From Climacteris rufus (lineage: Eukaryota > Chordata > Aves > Passeriformes > Climacteridae), in NCBI GenBank assembly GCA_013398175.1, contig VZRZ01001260.1:901047-965046 (forward strand): a stretch of 64,000 bases of DNA. Reading direction: 5' to 3'. Within the stretch, counting starts at the first letter, position 1, and the number at the start of each line of letters is the position of its first letter. The translations under genes and the position numbers were made by a program. This document shows, one piece after another, positions 24,235-38,105 of this stretch. The notes below the pieces were generated by a model that saw only the letters and a program-made list of their open reading frames with translations, searched no databases and was not told the DNA's origin.

Positions 24235-24460
24235 ACAAGATGATGGAACAACTGAGTCTGGAAGGAATCTCTGGATTCCATCTGGTCCAACCTCCTGCTC
24301 AAAGCAGGACCAGCCTCTGGGTCTTGTGCAGGGCTTGTCTTGCTCTGGTTTGCCAGTGTCTCCCTTGCACTGGGCACCCCTGCATTTGACACAGCGCACC
24401 AGATGTGACCTCACCACTGCTGGAGAGAGGGGAAAAATACTTTTTCTGTGCCTGGTGTAT
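24235..24460 (-). mobile_element. CR1: CR1 LINE fragment, 3' region
   Basis: The plus strand reads as the reverse complement of the CR1 3' region. Words GGAAGGAATCTCTGG, then TGGTCCAACC, then CTCCTGCTCAAAGCAGGA at about 24260-24308 match the terminal untranslated region. Further on (about 24380-24435) the minus strand encodes VVRSHLVRC, matching the C-terminal ORF2 block with consensus LVRPHLEYC. The stretch between the two is shorter than in a full copy, so an internal deletion is likely. This is a 5'-truncated dead copy. Confidence 0.8.
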
Positions 24461-27400
24461 TCATCAAGCCTGTCACCCACTTTTCCAGCATTACTGTCCA
24501 GTTACATGTAACTCCTCCACCAGATGAGGAGTCAGGCATCTGTGCAGCACTCCTGAGAACAAGGGATAGGAGTTAGCACTGGAGTTTACCTTGCAGAACC
24601 TGATGTTGGAGTACACTTAGGAATGTATCCAGGCTTTTTGAGACCCCACCATGAGGTCATGAGATGTTGGCTGCAGAAAAGTTCCTTATTCCCAGTTTGG
24701 TCTACAGTCAGAGGCTCAAAGATCGCTCGACCTGCAGACAGAACAGTTGGGAGCAGGAATCACCAAGGCACAAATCCAGGACCTCACTTCACCCAGTTTC
24801 AAACTAAATCCACACTTCAAAGCTTAACATTGAGCACAGCACATGGTCACAGTCTGCAAGGAAGTTGTGCACTGCTCTGCTGAGGGATGTTAATGCTCAT
24901 CACCATTCAGAGCACTCAGACTGGGGAAAGCTTAATTAAAAACATCTGACAGGCCATGATTATGTTCATATATAATCGCCAGGATGCCTGTACCTGTTAT
25001 GCCAGATCTTCATACTGTAAATAATTAGCTATAGGAAACCTCAAGAGGTTTCTTCAGAACACATACTTCACCATATTCTTACAACATTTGCAATTTTAAA
25101 ATCAGAAATTGAAGTCTATTTTAAATAGGAAACACTAATAACAGACCTGCTTGTTTTTACCCTACATTAAGAGCAGGATTAATTTTCAAGCACTGCTGCA
25201 CATTTTCCAGAGCAGTCACTAATCTGCTAATCTGTCTTTTGTAGAAGTGTTTAAATCGTTATGATCGGCTTTCCTCATGCAACTATTGGGTTGAGTATTG
25301 CAGTGGAATAATTAGGAAAACATGAGGCAGAATTCCAAGAGAAAACAATGCAGCTGGAGAGAAAAGAAACTGGTTTTGCAGTTTGAGCACAGGCTGAGGA
25401 CTCGGGGCCTTTGGACTCTGTGTTGGGACCTGGACCCTGGATGAAAATTATCAAAACTCAAAACTCAGCTGCCTCATCCCTCCAACTGTCCCTGCCAGCA
25501 CCTTTCAGCTCCTCAGGGTCTGCATTTTTAGTGACTAATACAGAACTGCCAGTCCTGAACTACAAATCCCAGTTGATGGCTCAATCCTGAGAATTTTGCC
25601 CAGCAGAAGGTGTGATGCTCCTACAAATGTTTATGGCAAAACTGCCACCTCCGGATGGGAAGCTGGGAACTCTAAGCCTGTTCCTGGTCTGCCAGGTCCT
25701 GGATGCCCAGTCACTTACTCACTGAAGCTTTGAGTAAAGGAGAGGATGGAGCCTGGACCGGGATAAACCGCAGTCAAAGGCTGAAGCTTGCTCTGGTTCC
25801 AAGGTGTGTCACACACACTCCCTGGGCTTGCAAAAACTGCAGCAGAAGGAAGATCCCTGATCAGTCCCATCTGCAGAAACATTGTGAGTTCTAAAGCCAG
25901 CACCAGTTGGTCTAAAAAACTCCCTTACATCATGTCCACAGACCCCTCACACAAACCCAAAGCTTGCATGACCCACGTTCACTGTCTGCACAGATCACTC
26001 CACTCAGTTTGGTTTATTTTATTGGGCTCAGTAACCTAATAAAAAGCAGAATAATTCAAACCCATAACTCTCCCTTCCCAACTGGTCTTTTTGAAATACC
26101 TGACACTAGACTTGACTTTTAATTTCTGTTTATTAGAGCAAAGTTCTGCTGGTTACAAAACTGCAAACAAAATTTCACAATACCTCAGTGGGGTGAAAAA
26201 GCAAATACTGATGTTCATCCCAATGAGCTTTTGTTTCGTTATTTCTAGAGAGTGGAAAATTTGCAATGCCCCATCTTTGTAAGGAACACCATGAAGTTAA
26301 TGCTATTTCTCCAGATTACCAGAGCCAGTTTCTATAGCATCTCTTTGTGGTTAAGTTCACACTGTCCCCAACTAGGCATTTCTGTCAGAGATTTCTCTCA
26401 CTGAAATATCTCAGTATAAAAAGTAGCTTTCCAAATGAAATTTCTGTTTTTCCACAAAAATCACAAAAGCTGCAATTTGATTTATAGTTGTGAGAAAACC
26501 TCAAACACTGAAGTTTTGAAAACCAAAAGCGTGGAGTGCAATTTGTTCTTTCCCATCCCTCTGCTGAAACACTCTTAGAGGAAGGGTTTTGCCTTGGAGT
26601 TACAAAACATGCAAACACAGTTTTTTGACTCTGTCCCATTAGGGAAAAAAAATTCAAACACAGCATTATTTTTTTTTCTTTCTTTGACATTCAAACACAA
26701 GTAATGGCTGATTTCAAACAGCTCTATGGCAGACAAATGTAATCTCAGAAATGATATATGCAAAGAGTGCACCTCTGTAGCACTTGGTTGATGCTGTAAT
26801 TTTTGGAAGTTGCAGATTGAAAGCAAACCGGTTATTTCCTGGAATCGACATTTGACAAAGGTTGCAGTCCCAGTTTTGTAACTCTCCACAAGCTGCCCTG
26901 GTAGGAATTAATGAAATACCTGGGCAGAGTAGTCAACAGGGGAATTAAATTCCCAACACATTCCAGCAGTGACTGTCACCACACCCTCTCTCGACAGTGA
27001 CCAACCCTCAAAAGCCAAGCACAGAAAAGTTGTCACTCACATTCCTTAACGTGCAACAAAACAAAGGAAACAATCAAAAGGGAACAAAAATTATCTTAGG
27101 ATCCAGTCAATAAGTGGCATGTGTTCAGAGGGGAAAGCTATAAGGGAGCAATCAAATTCCATAGGAACTTGTATGGATTGAACAAGAGTTATTCTTCCTG
27201 GGAAGGGCTGATCTAGTCTATGGATGGAAAACAAATTTACTGAGAGGAGAAACCAGGCAGATTGCTGTTTGAGGTGCCATAAAGTGTCCTTGTGGCTGAC
27301 AGGGTGACCTCCCCTCTCCTAACGTAGTCACAGATTCTGTTAGTCAACTTTTTAAATCTTTCTATTGTAAATTATTTTTCCCAAAATGGATGGAGTTCAA

Positions 27401-27549
27401 ATACATTTAGGATGAAATACTGAAAAATAACACTTGATCAATAATATCCATTACAAGTTAATGTCACATAGTGCAACAGCATTTTGTTTTGTCAGTGTCA
27501 CTTAAACCAAAGAATAAAAATCACCTTACAATGGTTCTCCCAGCAAGGA
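24461..27549. other. Non-coding sequence, no gene seen
   Basis: AT-leaning unique sequence with only short open frames. A GC-richer patch at about 25370-25870 has no recognisable coding content. Confidence 0.5.
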
Positions 27550-28130
27550 CCATCTTTAAATATTCCACATATTTTGTGAAGTCAACACATTTCAAAAGAA
27601 TGTTACTTTGGTTTGTCATTTTCAAAAAGTCATTCCATAAATCTAAATGAATTCTTCATCGTGACCCACCATCATCTGTCAAAAAGGTACTTATAAATAT
27701 GTATATGATCATTCTTTCTCTTTTTTCTTTGTACATGAAGAAGGTATCAATGCTACAACTAATTGGGCTAATTTGCATCAAAGACTATACATAATTAATT
27801 TGTTTGTTAAAAGCTTTCAGCATTTCTTACAGGAAGTGCAAGAGATCGTTGCCGAAGTTTGAAGAAGTAATTAGCAATAACAGATGTCAATGCACATAAC
27901 TGTAAAATGAGACCAGAAAAGGTACTGACAGAGTCTAGTTTCACAATCGAGTTTCTATCAAATATTCTGCTTAATGATTTATATTGACAATTATGAGCAT
28001 TTATTCTTTCCTCATTCCAAGGAGAAAGCTCATTTTTACCACTAAATAAGAGCCTGTACTTCTATTACTGTTTAAAATAATTACGAGATTATATCAGTGT
28101 ACACTCAAGCATGACCTTGTCATGAATGTC
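27550..28130. promoter_or_regulatory. Possible conserved AT-rich enhancer element
   Basis: Unique AT-rich sequence with a dense set of factor-like words: a perfect POU octamer in reverse (ATTTGCAT, 27771-27778), CATAATTAATT (about 27790), a FOX-type TGTTTGTTAA (27801-27810), and several TAAT/ATTA cores up to 28090. There are no repeats and no open frame of note. This resembles conserved non-coding elements around developmental genes. The assignment rests on texture only. A weak splice-like pair (TTCTTACAG ending at 27831, AAAAG before GTACTG at about 27921) bounds a stretch with in-frame stops. Confidence 0.42.
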
Positions 28131-29487
28131 AGCCACTCATTCTGGGAAGAGAAAATGCAGAGCCACAGCAACTCCTGTGGTCAGGAGATCTTGTGATGGA
28201 CACACCAGCATTACATACACCCCAAAATGAGCAGAGGGGGCTGTAACTTCACTGTCTTTTGGTCTTTTCCAAGACAGAATGAACCACATGAGTCTGAAGG
28301 CTGGCGGAGACCACAGGGATGATCTCCTAGTTTCTGTCAGCATTGTTGTGCTGTTACTTGGCCCAAATTTCCCATCCTAATTAAACCTTTCACTGAAAGT
28401 ACCCATAGCTTTCAGCCACACTCAGCCCAACTATTTTAGTGCAGCTTTCAAGCATTTCCATAAGCAGTTTATGGCCCTAGAAGGAATGTGGTCCAGCTCT
28501 GGAGACACATGTCCCCATCCCTACCTTTTCCATTTGGGACTTAGGGTTCCCTACAGGGGACTCTTTTCAATGTGCTATGGCAGATCACTGCCTGGCTTCC
28601 ACTAATGCCTTCAAATTACGTGCTCTCCTCAATTGCACTCTAACACATACAGACAAAATGCCAAGAGCACATCTTATTTTAGATATCATTTTATTGCTAT
28701 CCATGAGTTTCCACAGCATCTATGGATGCTCTAAAAATTGTTTTTGAAAGGTAGAAACTGCTAGCCAAACTTGCCTCAAAGGAATCCCTCCCCTTGGAAG
28801 AAACAAATGGTAGCTACAGAACATGCAAATGAAGTGACCAAGATGCCTATTCAGGAACTGCTGGCATGGAGGATAATTATGACCTGTGAAAAGCTCTTTT
28901 GGAATCCTATCCATTAGGATTATCCTACATGAAAGAAGAGTTTTCCAGTATGAAAAAGGACAGGTGTGTCCACACCACAGCGGAGGTGCCACCTTCATTG
29001 TCTGAGCGACAGTTTCAGCACAACCCGGTTATTACCGTTTCCTCTTGTATCCAGTCTTAACAAGATTAAAGTTTTCTGTTCAATAAGCACCTACCCTTCA
29101 CTGGCCAGATTGTATTAGCATGGTTGGCATTCCACCAAGGTTTAGCAACTCTTTCTAAATGGGTTTTAATAAAGGACTTCGCAAGGATCATATAACTAGA
29201 CAGAAAGAGTGTAGATAATCAAATTACTGGCTTTCAGCACATACTTAGCCTTCCTTGTATCCAGCCAAACAAGATTTCACATCAAATGCAGGAAAAATCC
29301 ATGCAAATAAGCTGCTAATGATTATTAGAAGATTCTCACTCTTATGAGAGGATGTCTTATGACAGGTACTCGACATTTGCTCAAAGGATTTGTCACCTCA
29401 TTTTACAACAAATTTGAGGTGACACTTTTCATGCTTAAAGTGTTCCTGGAGGTATTTCAGATTAATTACTCCTTAGAGCACCTCTGA
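28131..29487. other. Non-coding sequence, no gene seen
   Basis: No gene, RNA or confident repeat. A phrase near 28315-28345 faintly resembles a CR1 3' end, but it is too diverged to call. Confidence 0.5.
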
Positions 29488-29590
29488 ATGTATAACTATA
29501 ACTTGGAGATGAAGGTAAGTGCTTGCCTATGGTCACCCACCATCCACATCCTCTGAGACCAAGCCAGTGCACCACAACTCCTGCACAGCC
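29488..29590 (-). mobile_element. MIR: Possible MIR SINE relic
   Basis: The plus strand contains GATGAAGGTAAGTGCTTGCC, then TATGGTCACCCA, in the order of a reverse-complement MIR (GAGGTTAAGTGACTTGCCC, AAGGTCACACA). CCAAGCCAGTGC follows at about 29560. The match fades after that. The apparent strong splice donor AAGGTAAGT at 29512-29520 is explained by this MIR word and need not be a real splice site. Confidence 0.5.
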
Positions 29591-32500
29591 CCAGGTACCC
29601 ACTGGGCACCATCAGCACCTTCCTGGGAGCCTTCACTCTTCCCCAGTGTCTCTCTGGGGAGGCAGACACAGCTGGGGACCCCCACATCCAGTGGCAGCCA
29701 GGCTGAGCTCAGGTCTCCTGGGCAGGGTCAGTGAGCTGAGCTGAGGGGATGTGGCTGCCCACAGATGGCATGGACAGCATCTCCAATTTACTACATGGCC
29801 AAGACCATTCTCTTTCTCCCCCATTCCACTGATGCAGAAAAGCCAGCACCAAAGTGCCATTAAAAGCAAAGCTTCCCAGTCCCACTCTTCTTTCTTAACC
29901 CCTGGAATATATTTCACCTTTCCCATTGTTCATCCTTGACTGTACATGTTTGTGGGATCCCGTTTATGGCTGAGGCAGCTGGCCAGGGCAGCTCCAGAGG
30001 AGAAGATGCCAGGTCTGCCTGGGCTATGCATCAGTAAGCATTTGTCTTATGCCTAGACCTGCCAAAAGCCCAAATCAGGGTTTCACTGTACTCTCCCAGC
30101 ATAGCAATGGTTAGATTCCTTTTATCTCTGATGTTAATTTTCATGGACCCCTGCCAGTTTCTTTATGTACTACAGAGTTCCCCACTTCATTCAAAGAGAA
30201 CTGTATTGTTCTCTTCGCTGTTCCTTCAAATACATTTCCAAAAATCTGGCTCTAAAGAGAACAGGTTTTCTTGAACCTGGGGCTGGAAGCCTTGACTCCT
30301 GAAAGCCCCTAAGCTGCATGGACATCACAAAGGTCTTTACAATCATAAGTTTTAAAGAAGATAGACCTGGGTCACAAGCTTAAATCAGACCATTGCTAGC
30401 TTTAGGTATGTACAGACTCAGAATTAATGTATATAATTAATTAATGCATAAAATTACATTGGCTATCTAGCGGATTCCTGGACTACACCCCCGTTTTACC
30501 AGTAAAGAAATTTGCTGTTAGCTGCTGTTGCCAAGAGATTTATATGTAAGTGGATGTCACAATTCCCCAAAAAAGAGTGAAGACCAGAGTACACAACCCA
30601 CAGCGGGGTGACCAGCAGCACTGACACAAAAACTGAAGTTGAATCCACATCAGGATGAGGCAGAACTTCAGCAGAAGAAAGCGGGGCTGCATCCACTCCA
30701 GAGCCTCACAGTAGTTCTGTAGCGCAGCTCACTTGTGTCAAATCAATTCACCAAGTTTCCCCTCTGCAAAGGAGCCCATTTTCTGTGGCTAAAGTTGCCA
30801 GAGATCTGTGCAGGGCAGGAGGGAGATGGGGGCTGTGGGGCAGTCCCTATGCACAGATTTATGTTTTTATGAAGAAGGCAGAATTCCTTTGCAAATTGCA
30901 CCTGTAATACCCTTTTGTGGAAAATTAAACCCACCTGGCTCTGACACACCAAACCTCCCTCGCTCTCTGCTTAACTCCCAGCCTGACACCCGGAGTGGTA
31001 GGTTGGGCTTTGCATCCCAGTGCTTTTCCAGACTCCAGCCAGAGCCCAGGACTGTGGAGTGAGGCTCTGCTCACCCGGCAGCACAGCTCCCTCGCCAGAG
31101 CACTCACAACACTCAAAACTCACTCAAATACACCTAAGCAGCCTATTAAATTCTGGAATCCTACACATACTCTGCTATTCAAGTAAAACAACCAGAGCAT
31201 TTTTCATATACCACTTGCCTCCTGGCAACTACACTTTATGACAAAACCTTGTATATAAGCATAATAAAAGCATAAATGAAAGACAAGACAGCATGGTTCA
31301 GTGGATTTCAATAAAGAGGCTGAAAACAGAAATCCTTGAAGCCACACCTCATACAATAGCTACAACCACCTTCTCCAGTAAACCCAAGGGAGCAGGAGGC
31401 TGCAGCTACCAGAGGCCCCCCACTGCAGAGGGGAGATGCTCAATTTCCACCCACAGCTGCCCAATTCCACCCACAGGAATTTCTCCTGCTCCCAGAACCG
31501 CTCTGGTGGGGGGTGTGCCCACCCACCCCAGGGAAATGAGAGAGTTGGCCATCTCCAGCAGCAGGGAGATATTGCTAACGAGACTGGAATTCCCTGGGAG
31601 AGAACAACACCACCTTAGATAATCAAAAGCAAAAAGTCATCTCTTTTTAATTTTTTTTTTTCCCTGCACTTTTAGGTCTCTTCTGGTTTAACGAGAAAAG
31701 CAGCTCCTTGCTTTTATCAGAGTCCTTTTTCCTCCTTCCCAGCTCTCAAGCAGCAGCTATGCTGATGCACTATTTGGGTGCTACAGGTGAAGCTTTATCT
31801 GCTTGAAACCAACGTGGCTGCTGACAGTTTCTGTTCAGTGCATGGAAACCTTTCTAGAGATTTTTAACTTTGCTGGGGAAGAGTTTGAGCTCTTCAAATG
31901 CTTCAGCGTAATCCTCTTCATTTGCCTTCACCAGCAAACTCCAGCCCCCACTGAGGCTGGTTTGAGAGAATAAAGATTTAATCCAGACATCGTTTTACCT
32001 GCAGACACAATTCCTGGTTGACTGAGCAATGCTGTGGTGCCTTTGATATTCAATGATCATTTTACAATGACCAGACACACTCTCGTTTTCAGAGAAATCA
32101 GTGACAGTGGAGGGCACTACCATCTTTTTTCATTTTAAAATCAAACAAATTTAAGGATTATAATTCAGATTGGAAATAATGCAATATGCCTTTCATTTAG
32201 CTTAGAGTTTTGTATCCATTGCAATATACCAATTTTTTTCCTTTTCTATTTTGTTTTTCAGGGTTTTTGGGTTTGTTGCAATGGGAAAAGCACTGCAACA
32301 CTAAACACAACAAAGCACTGAAACATTTGGGAACGAAACACAAGAAAAATCAAACGTGATTTCAGACCAACCCATTTTCATCCCAGTTTTCCCTCCAGTT
32401 CAAAAAAATAATTATATACAGAGCTGTAATCAGAATTTGTGATTGTTTCACCTAAATATTTCAGCTGGCTTTAAGCACAAAATCACATCCAGAAAGACTT

Positions 32501-35500
32501 TCCTTTTTGCAACATAAAGTCTAAGAAATAATACAGGGGCCAAATCACCTTGAGCTGCAGTTTCACCAACAAGTGCGAAAAGGTATTGCATTGTTTAAGT
32601 TAGAAAAATATATAAATATATATAAACCACTTAGTAGAAACAGAATCCAGACCCAGTGTTCTCATTCCTTACTTTCCATCCCTGTTGTTATCATTGCAAT
32701 AAGGAAATATTTTAATCTTGGGGTTTTTCACTTAATATGTTCCAGTGAAGGACTATGAATTACACAGATGTTAAAGACTGTCTTTTTCCAGCAGCTTCCA
32801 CACCCCCTTTCCCTGGACCCTTTCACAACTGCTTTGCAGACTTTATTAAAAAAAATGGGAAATTGCACAATCCATCTAATTAGTCAAATCACAGTTGCAT
32901 GCAACTTGCATGGACCAATGGCTGATATCAGAATATTCTCTGTCAAAGACACTTCTCTCCTTGTTTCTGGTTCCAGCCCTAGAACAGCTGCCTAGAAAAA
33001 GTCCTGGGATGGGGCAGGCACACAGTGATAATTCTCCCAGCATCTGCTCTCTATCCAAATAAAATGTTGTAATTACACAAGGAAAATCAGAATAAAATAT
33101 CAGATATCTTTACACATCTTCCATTTCACCAGTTTTACTGGTGTTTAGATGTCACAGAGCCTCTGCACACACAACACAAATGATTTTTGATATTCACTGA
33201 AATGCAAGTACGACTTCAGTATCCAAAACTACAGGACCCCATATCAGATATTTCTTGCCTTTCTTCCAAACATTGTGATTCCGTGGTAATTCCCTGTGGA
33301 CTTCTGCAGCTTTTTCCCTTTGAATTTTTGGAAGTGAAGGAATGAGGTCTGCTGGATGTCAGCATGCATCAGCCTTGTTAGTGGAGATCTCTCAGCGCCG
33401 AGAGAACGGAATCTGAACGCCTGACTCCAAACGCAGGAGAGCGACAGTTAATTTTTCTAATGATACACAAAAGTATCAGGAACATTTCTGACATTTTCCT
33501 TTTAATTCCCTTACCCCATAACCTTCCCCAAAAATCTACAAATCAAAACGACGAAGGACTGAAGCACTGACAAGCATGTGGTTCTCTCTTCTTTGGAAAT
33601 GTTTGGAGTCTGCTAGGAAAAAGTTGCTTCTTATTGCAAAGACTCCTAAATTAGATTCTTCATCTATCAGAACTAACAACCAAGTCTCTTGAAAGAAAGA
33701 TTATTATGTACCATTCAAAAGAAATATTACAGATTTTTTCCCCAGAAATTGCTATAAGGATTTTATAGCTAGATGAAAACATAAAAATTTTTCTAATGGA
33801 TGGTGGATTGAAATAAGCCTAGCTTAAAATAAATCTTGTCATGACCATTGCTGCCATTAAAATTAATCACTCATCTTTTGTACAAACAAGGATACACTTT
33901 ATCCACAAACTTGGCATCATTTGTTCCAGATGAAACAACTCCAGACTGCACAATTCTTGAAAGATTGTGCTGAGATCTATACATTGCCACCCCAAAACCA
34001 ATTTAAACAAATAGAAACCTTTCTATGATGTAGGATCAGATTCTGTTGGAGTTATTTCTACACTCTTGCTCACTGCTTTTCTACTTTGAACAAATTACCC
34101 AAAGACTTGGCCACATCACAATGTTGTTGTTAGGCACAAGTTTCTCCTACTGAGGCTAAACTGAAAAAAAAGATCAAAGAAACCTTCAACAGTGAAATTA
34201 GGGCACATAAAGTTGAAATAGGCATTTCTTGCAACATTTAACTCTTTTGATTGCAAGCTTTCTCTATAAGGAAGCGCCAGAGGAGATAGAAACATGGTCA
34301 AAAATATGTGCCAGGCTTTTTTGACTTATTCAGCACCCTCAAAGCACAACCTCTTACAATTCCCAAGGTCTGTTTGGCCTCTTTCTGAGGCAGGTGAGTT
34401 GGTACTTTTGTTTAAACCATGGGAAGGGAAGTCAGGACACAAATTCTGCACCTTAACAGTGACTGGATGAGCACACCTGGCTGAAGGGATGTTTAACAGC
34501 TGGTGCAGAAAGCACAGGCAGAAAACACTCCAATTGCTGTTCTTTGCAACAAGCCTTATTTCAGTGCTGTATCTACAGATATACAAGCTCAGAGATTGTA
34601 TTTGCTAAATCCCTGAACATGCTACTTTCTTTTCCTAGAAAAGCATGGTCTCGTCTCTGGACCATCAAGAGCCCTGAACCATCTCCTGGGCTCCTTGCAC
34701 AAATAAATCTCGCTTGAGCAATCCCCCAGCTGCCTCACACAGAGCAAGGCCGATCTGTAAAAAAAGTTGTGTTTTCTTTCCAGCTGCCCAGAGCAAAAGA
34801 ACTTTCCCCTCTCTCCATACTTGTCTGGCATCATCAAAGCACTGCACTGAATCCAACTGTCTGCCCCTCTGTGTGCCTAAAAGGCATGAAGGACATGGAG
34901 GAACTGTGGGCTCTATCACATGCAAAATTTCTTTTGCAGCACATCAGAATCAGACATGATCTCTTCTGACATGACATCAAGAAACAGTTTTGTTTCTTTC
35001 TTTACCCCAAGCTAAATGAAGAGTTTATATTCCACTTGTGGTTAATGCCTATGTTCAGAGCCATGTATCTTTCTGAGCAGCTCTGCTGTATCATGCACCA
35101 CTGCCTCTGCAGCAGGCAGCCCATAACCCACTGAGAACTTGGTTTCCAGAGGTGCTTGTTTTGTACCTGTTAGGGTTCTTTTCCTTTCCATTAATTTCAT
35201 TATTATGCCCTTTGTCTGCCACTTGATTTTGGTGCACCCTGTGGGGCTGAAGAAGAAGACCAGCAGCCTCAGCAGAGAGGGTGCCCCAGCCATGAGTAAA
35301 ATATTGAGTTTTGGAGAGTCCAGGGGTGCAGATGGACACTTCTATGGCTCCACATGAGTCACCTCAGCAACACTTGCCATCCAGGCAGCCTTGAACTTCC
35401 TCAACAAAACTGCTCATCCATCAGATAATCTTCTTTTTTGAAGGAGCAGCTTTGGAAAAGATGAAAACAACAAACGGCAGCAGCAGGGAAAAGTTGGTTT

Positions 35501-36399
35501 CAATGAATTCAGCAATTTCACCATTCCAGTGTGGTCTTTTCCTTGCCAGACTTGGTTTTTTCACACCTTGATGGGCATTTGTGTGACAGTGGGAAAGACT
35601 CTGCCATTCCCATCACAACAGGAAATGTCCACCACATGTTCCCCACTGTAGATACAGAGCACCTGAATTTTAATTCTTTTGCAAAGATGAACTTGCAGGT
35701 AGGTGTTTACCAAATATTGTTTCTTAAAAATTGTGAGTTCATTAGTCAGCAGATGATATGATCAGCATAAATAAAAGGAAAACTAGTAGAACTCTTTTTA
35801 AAAAATATTTCTTGAATAAATTAATTCATAAACACTCGAAAGCATCTTTCAGAAAAGAGAAAATTTTACAGACAAATGGAGCTTTTTCAGTCAAAAGTTC
35901 TTTGTGAATAAACAGAGTCCCAGACATGAGAAAAACCTGGAGTGCCATCAGGACAGAGAGCAACCAGAGGAGACAACTGGAAGTTATATAATTTTTCTAT
36001 CTTCTTAATATTGAAGCCCTTCTTTTTTTCTCATGAGCTAAGTGGTTTTCTACAGTACATTTGTATGCACAGAAATTTATACCAGGAGCTGTGTGTTTGT
36101 GTTAATCAAAAACATGTGGCAACACGCTACACGTGTAGATAAACAGCATGGTTAATTGAGAGAAATGTTCTGCTCAGCGTTTTGCTTCTTCTGCTGTGTC
36201 TGTTGAGTTAGTTTGCATTTATTAAGAAAAATTAAACTGAGAAAAAATTGTTTCTGAAAGCTCCCCATTAAGAAACTGTAATTTAAAAAAAAAATAATTT
36301 TCTGATATCTGTCCTGACCAGTAACTATAATACATGAACTTATTTACTCTAGACAGACACCAGCATTTCTTCCATATGCCAAATTCTTTAAGCTATATT
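29591..36399. other. Non-coding sequence, no gene seen
   Basis: The sequence is GC-richer up to about 30000 and at 30940-31120, and AT-rich elsewhere. A short CpG-containing patch with an imperfect palindrome (33389-33404) lies in AT-rich surroundings near 33360-33450. No protein, RNA gene or repeat family is recognised. Confidence 0.5.
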
Positions 36400-36580
36400 A
36401 CTTGAAAATTGAAATTGATGGAGGACATCTGATCTAAAAGATTCTTTTCTTTAAGTTTAATATGCCACATCACATGATCTTGTCAGGTGGGATCATGTCA
36501 ATGATATTTATGCCATAATGTGAATCAGACGTATAAGTTGACTGTACTAATGCAGCAAAAGGACAGAGATTTTTTTGGCA
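36400..36580. promoter_or_regulatory. Possible conserved non-coding element
   Basis: Repeat-free AT-rich sequence with paired CACATGATC/GATCATGTC-type words around 36473-36499, CAATGATATTTATG, CATAATG and an isolated CpG near 36529. It is enhancer-like by texture only. Confidence 0.22.
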
Positions 36581-38105
36581 GTATCTTCACTGACTTTTCC
36601 CTTTTCTTCCCTTGTTTTTAAAGGGGAAAAAAAAATCTGAGTTACAACTGGTGGCTAAATCACAGAGAACCTTCTACCAAGCCCAAATTCCTGATCTGAG
36701 TTTTGTGTGGGTGGATCAGAGCACCAGTAATAGGAAAGCCATCAGATGAAAATGAAAGAGAGCTTTCCTACCATTTTCTTTTGGCTCAGCTGTTGCTATA
36801 GAATTTTTCTTTTACAAAATTCAGACCTGTTTGTGGAGATCTTTCTCTGACTGATTTTCCTTTTCATTCTATCATTGAAACGCAAGAGGAGCAGTGTCTG
36901 AGATTATCTTTCACCTGAAGACTAGGGCAGAAAAATGAATAAATTGAAGATACATAGGTTCTTTCACAAAGCCCCTGACGTGATAAGGCTCCTGACAGCC
37001 CAGACCACAACGGGTGGCAGAGGAAACCTGTCTGAAATCCTTGCTGTGCCCTGGGGAAGGGTCTGGGGCCAGATTCTGCTTCCACTGACACTCTCTGTAT
37101 GATTTGATGATGGAATTTGGCCACATGCAGCCAATTCTATACCTGGGCTGTTGGGTATTTCTCTCTCATCTCAGAGATACAAGCTCATGGCACCAGGACA
37201 CCCAAACTCTGTAATCCATGTGTATTCCTTTTGTTCTTCAGGAAAGAAAGTGTATCTCATTATGATCTCCCATGCTGGTAACCAGGAAATCCAACTGGGC
37301 AGAGGTTTCTGCCAAGAACATGTTCTAGCAGAGCTTCAAATAATCTTTTTGAGGGCTCTTTCCTACGCCCCTTCCAACACACCATGGTTTGCCCTTGTTC
37401 TGGTGAGCCTGCTCCCCATTATCCCTTTGGTCCATGATGCTTTTCACAAGAGCCACTGTTTCACAATGAACTCAAACAACAAATGATTTGCTGAGAAACC
37501 CCAGATACAAGGCTCCAAAATTCAAAAGCCCATAATTCAAAGAACAAGTTCTCTCACCAGGCACAAGGTGTGCAAAAGCCAGATGCCTGCACTGCTTGTG
37601 GTTCTAGATTAGCATAATTTATCCTTGACTGTGAAGGTTATTTAAAATACAGAAAAGCAGCTTTGCCAGTTCTCATTTTATCCCACACAGAAAGTTGTCT
37701 TAATTTGCAGTCAGTGGGGAAGTCAGCTGTTCCACCTGTGCCACGACAGGCACAGTTCCTGGTGCTGCTGCTATCCCGGTGCGACTGCGGGAATGTTTCT
37801 GTGGGAATGAAGCTGTCTGCTAAAAATAGAGCAGGGAAAAAAACAAATCGAGTTGTTTCTAAGTTTTGCAAGCAGTTCTAGTGCATGCAAACTGAGAGCA
37901 GCTCAGAAATGTCATCTCAGAAGGCCCTAAAACAGTGAAGGCTCTCCAATACCAGCCCAGCAACTCCCAGATGCAGGTGAGGAAACATGAAAGTCAAGTC
38001 TAAGTTGGACTTGTGTAAACTGCCCATTATCAGATCATTAATCCTACCAGAAGTATGAAGTCCTTGTTAATAATAATTAATGCATTATCTCACTTTGGTT
38101 TGCAG
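36581..38105. other. Non-coding sequence, no gene seen
   Basis: Only short, unremarkable open frames on both strands. No repeat or RNA gene is recognised. Confidence 0.5.

Noticed and set aside
28300..28350. GATGATCTCCTAG phrase like a CR1 3' end
   Set aside because: The flanking CR1 words are absent or too diverged.
29460..29520. Apparent exon ending in AAG|GTAAGT
   Set aside because: The donor-like word is explained by the MIR relic (GGTTAAGTGACTTGCCC region), and the upstream interval has stops in all frames.
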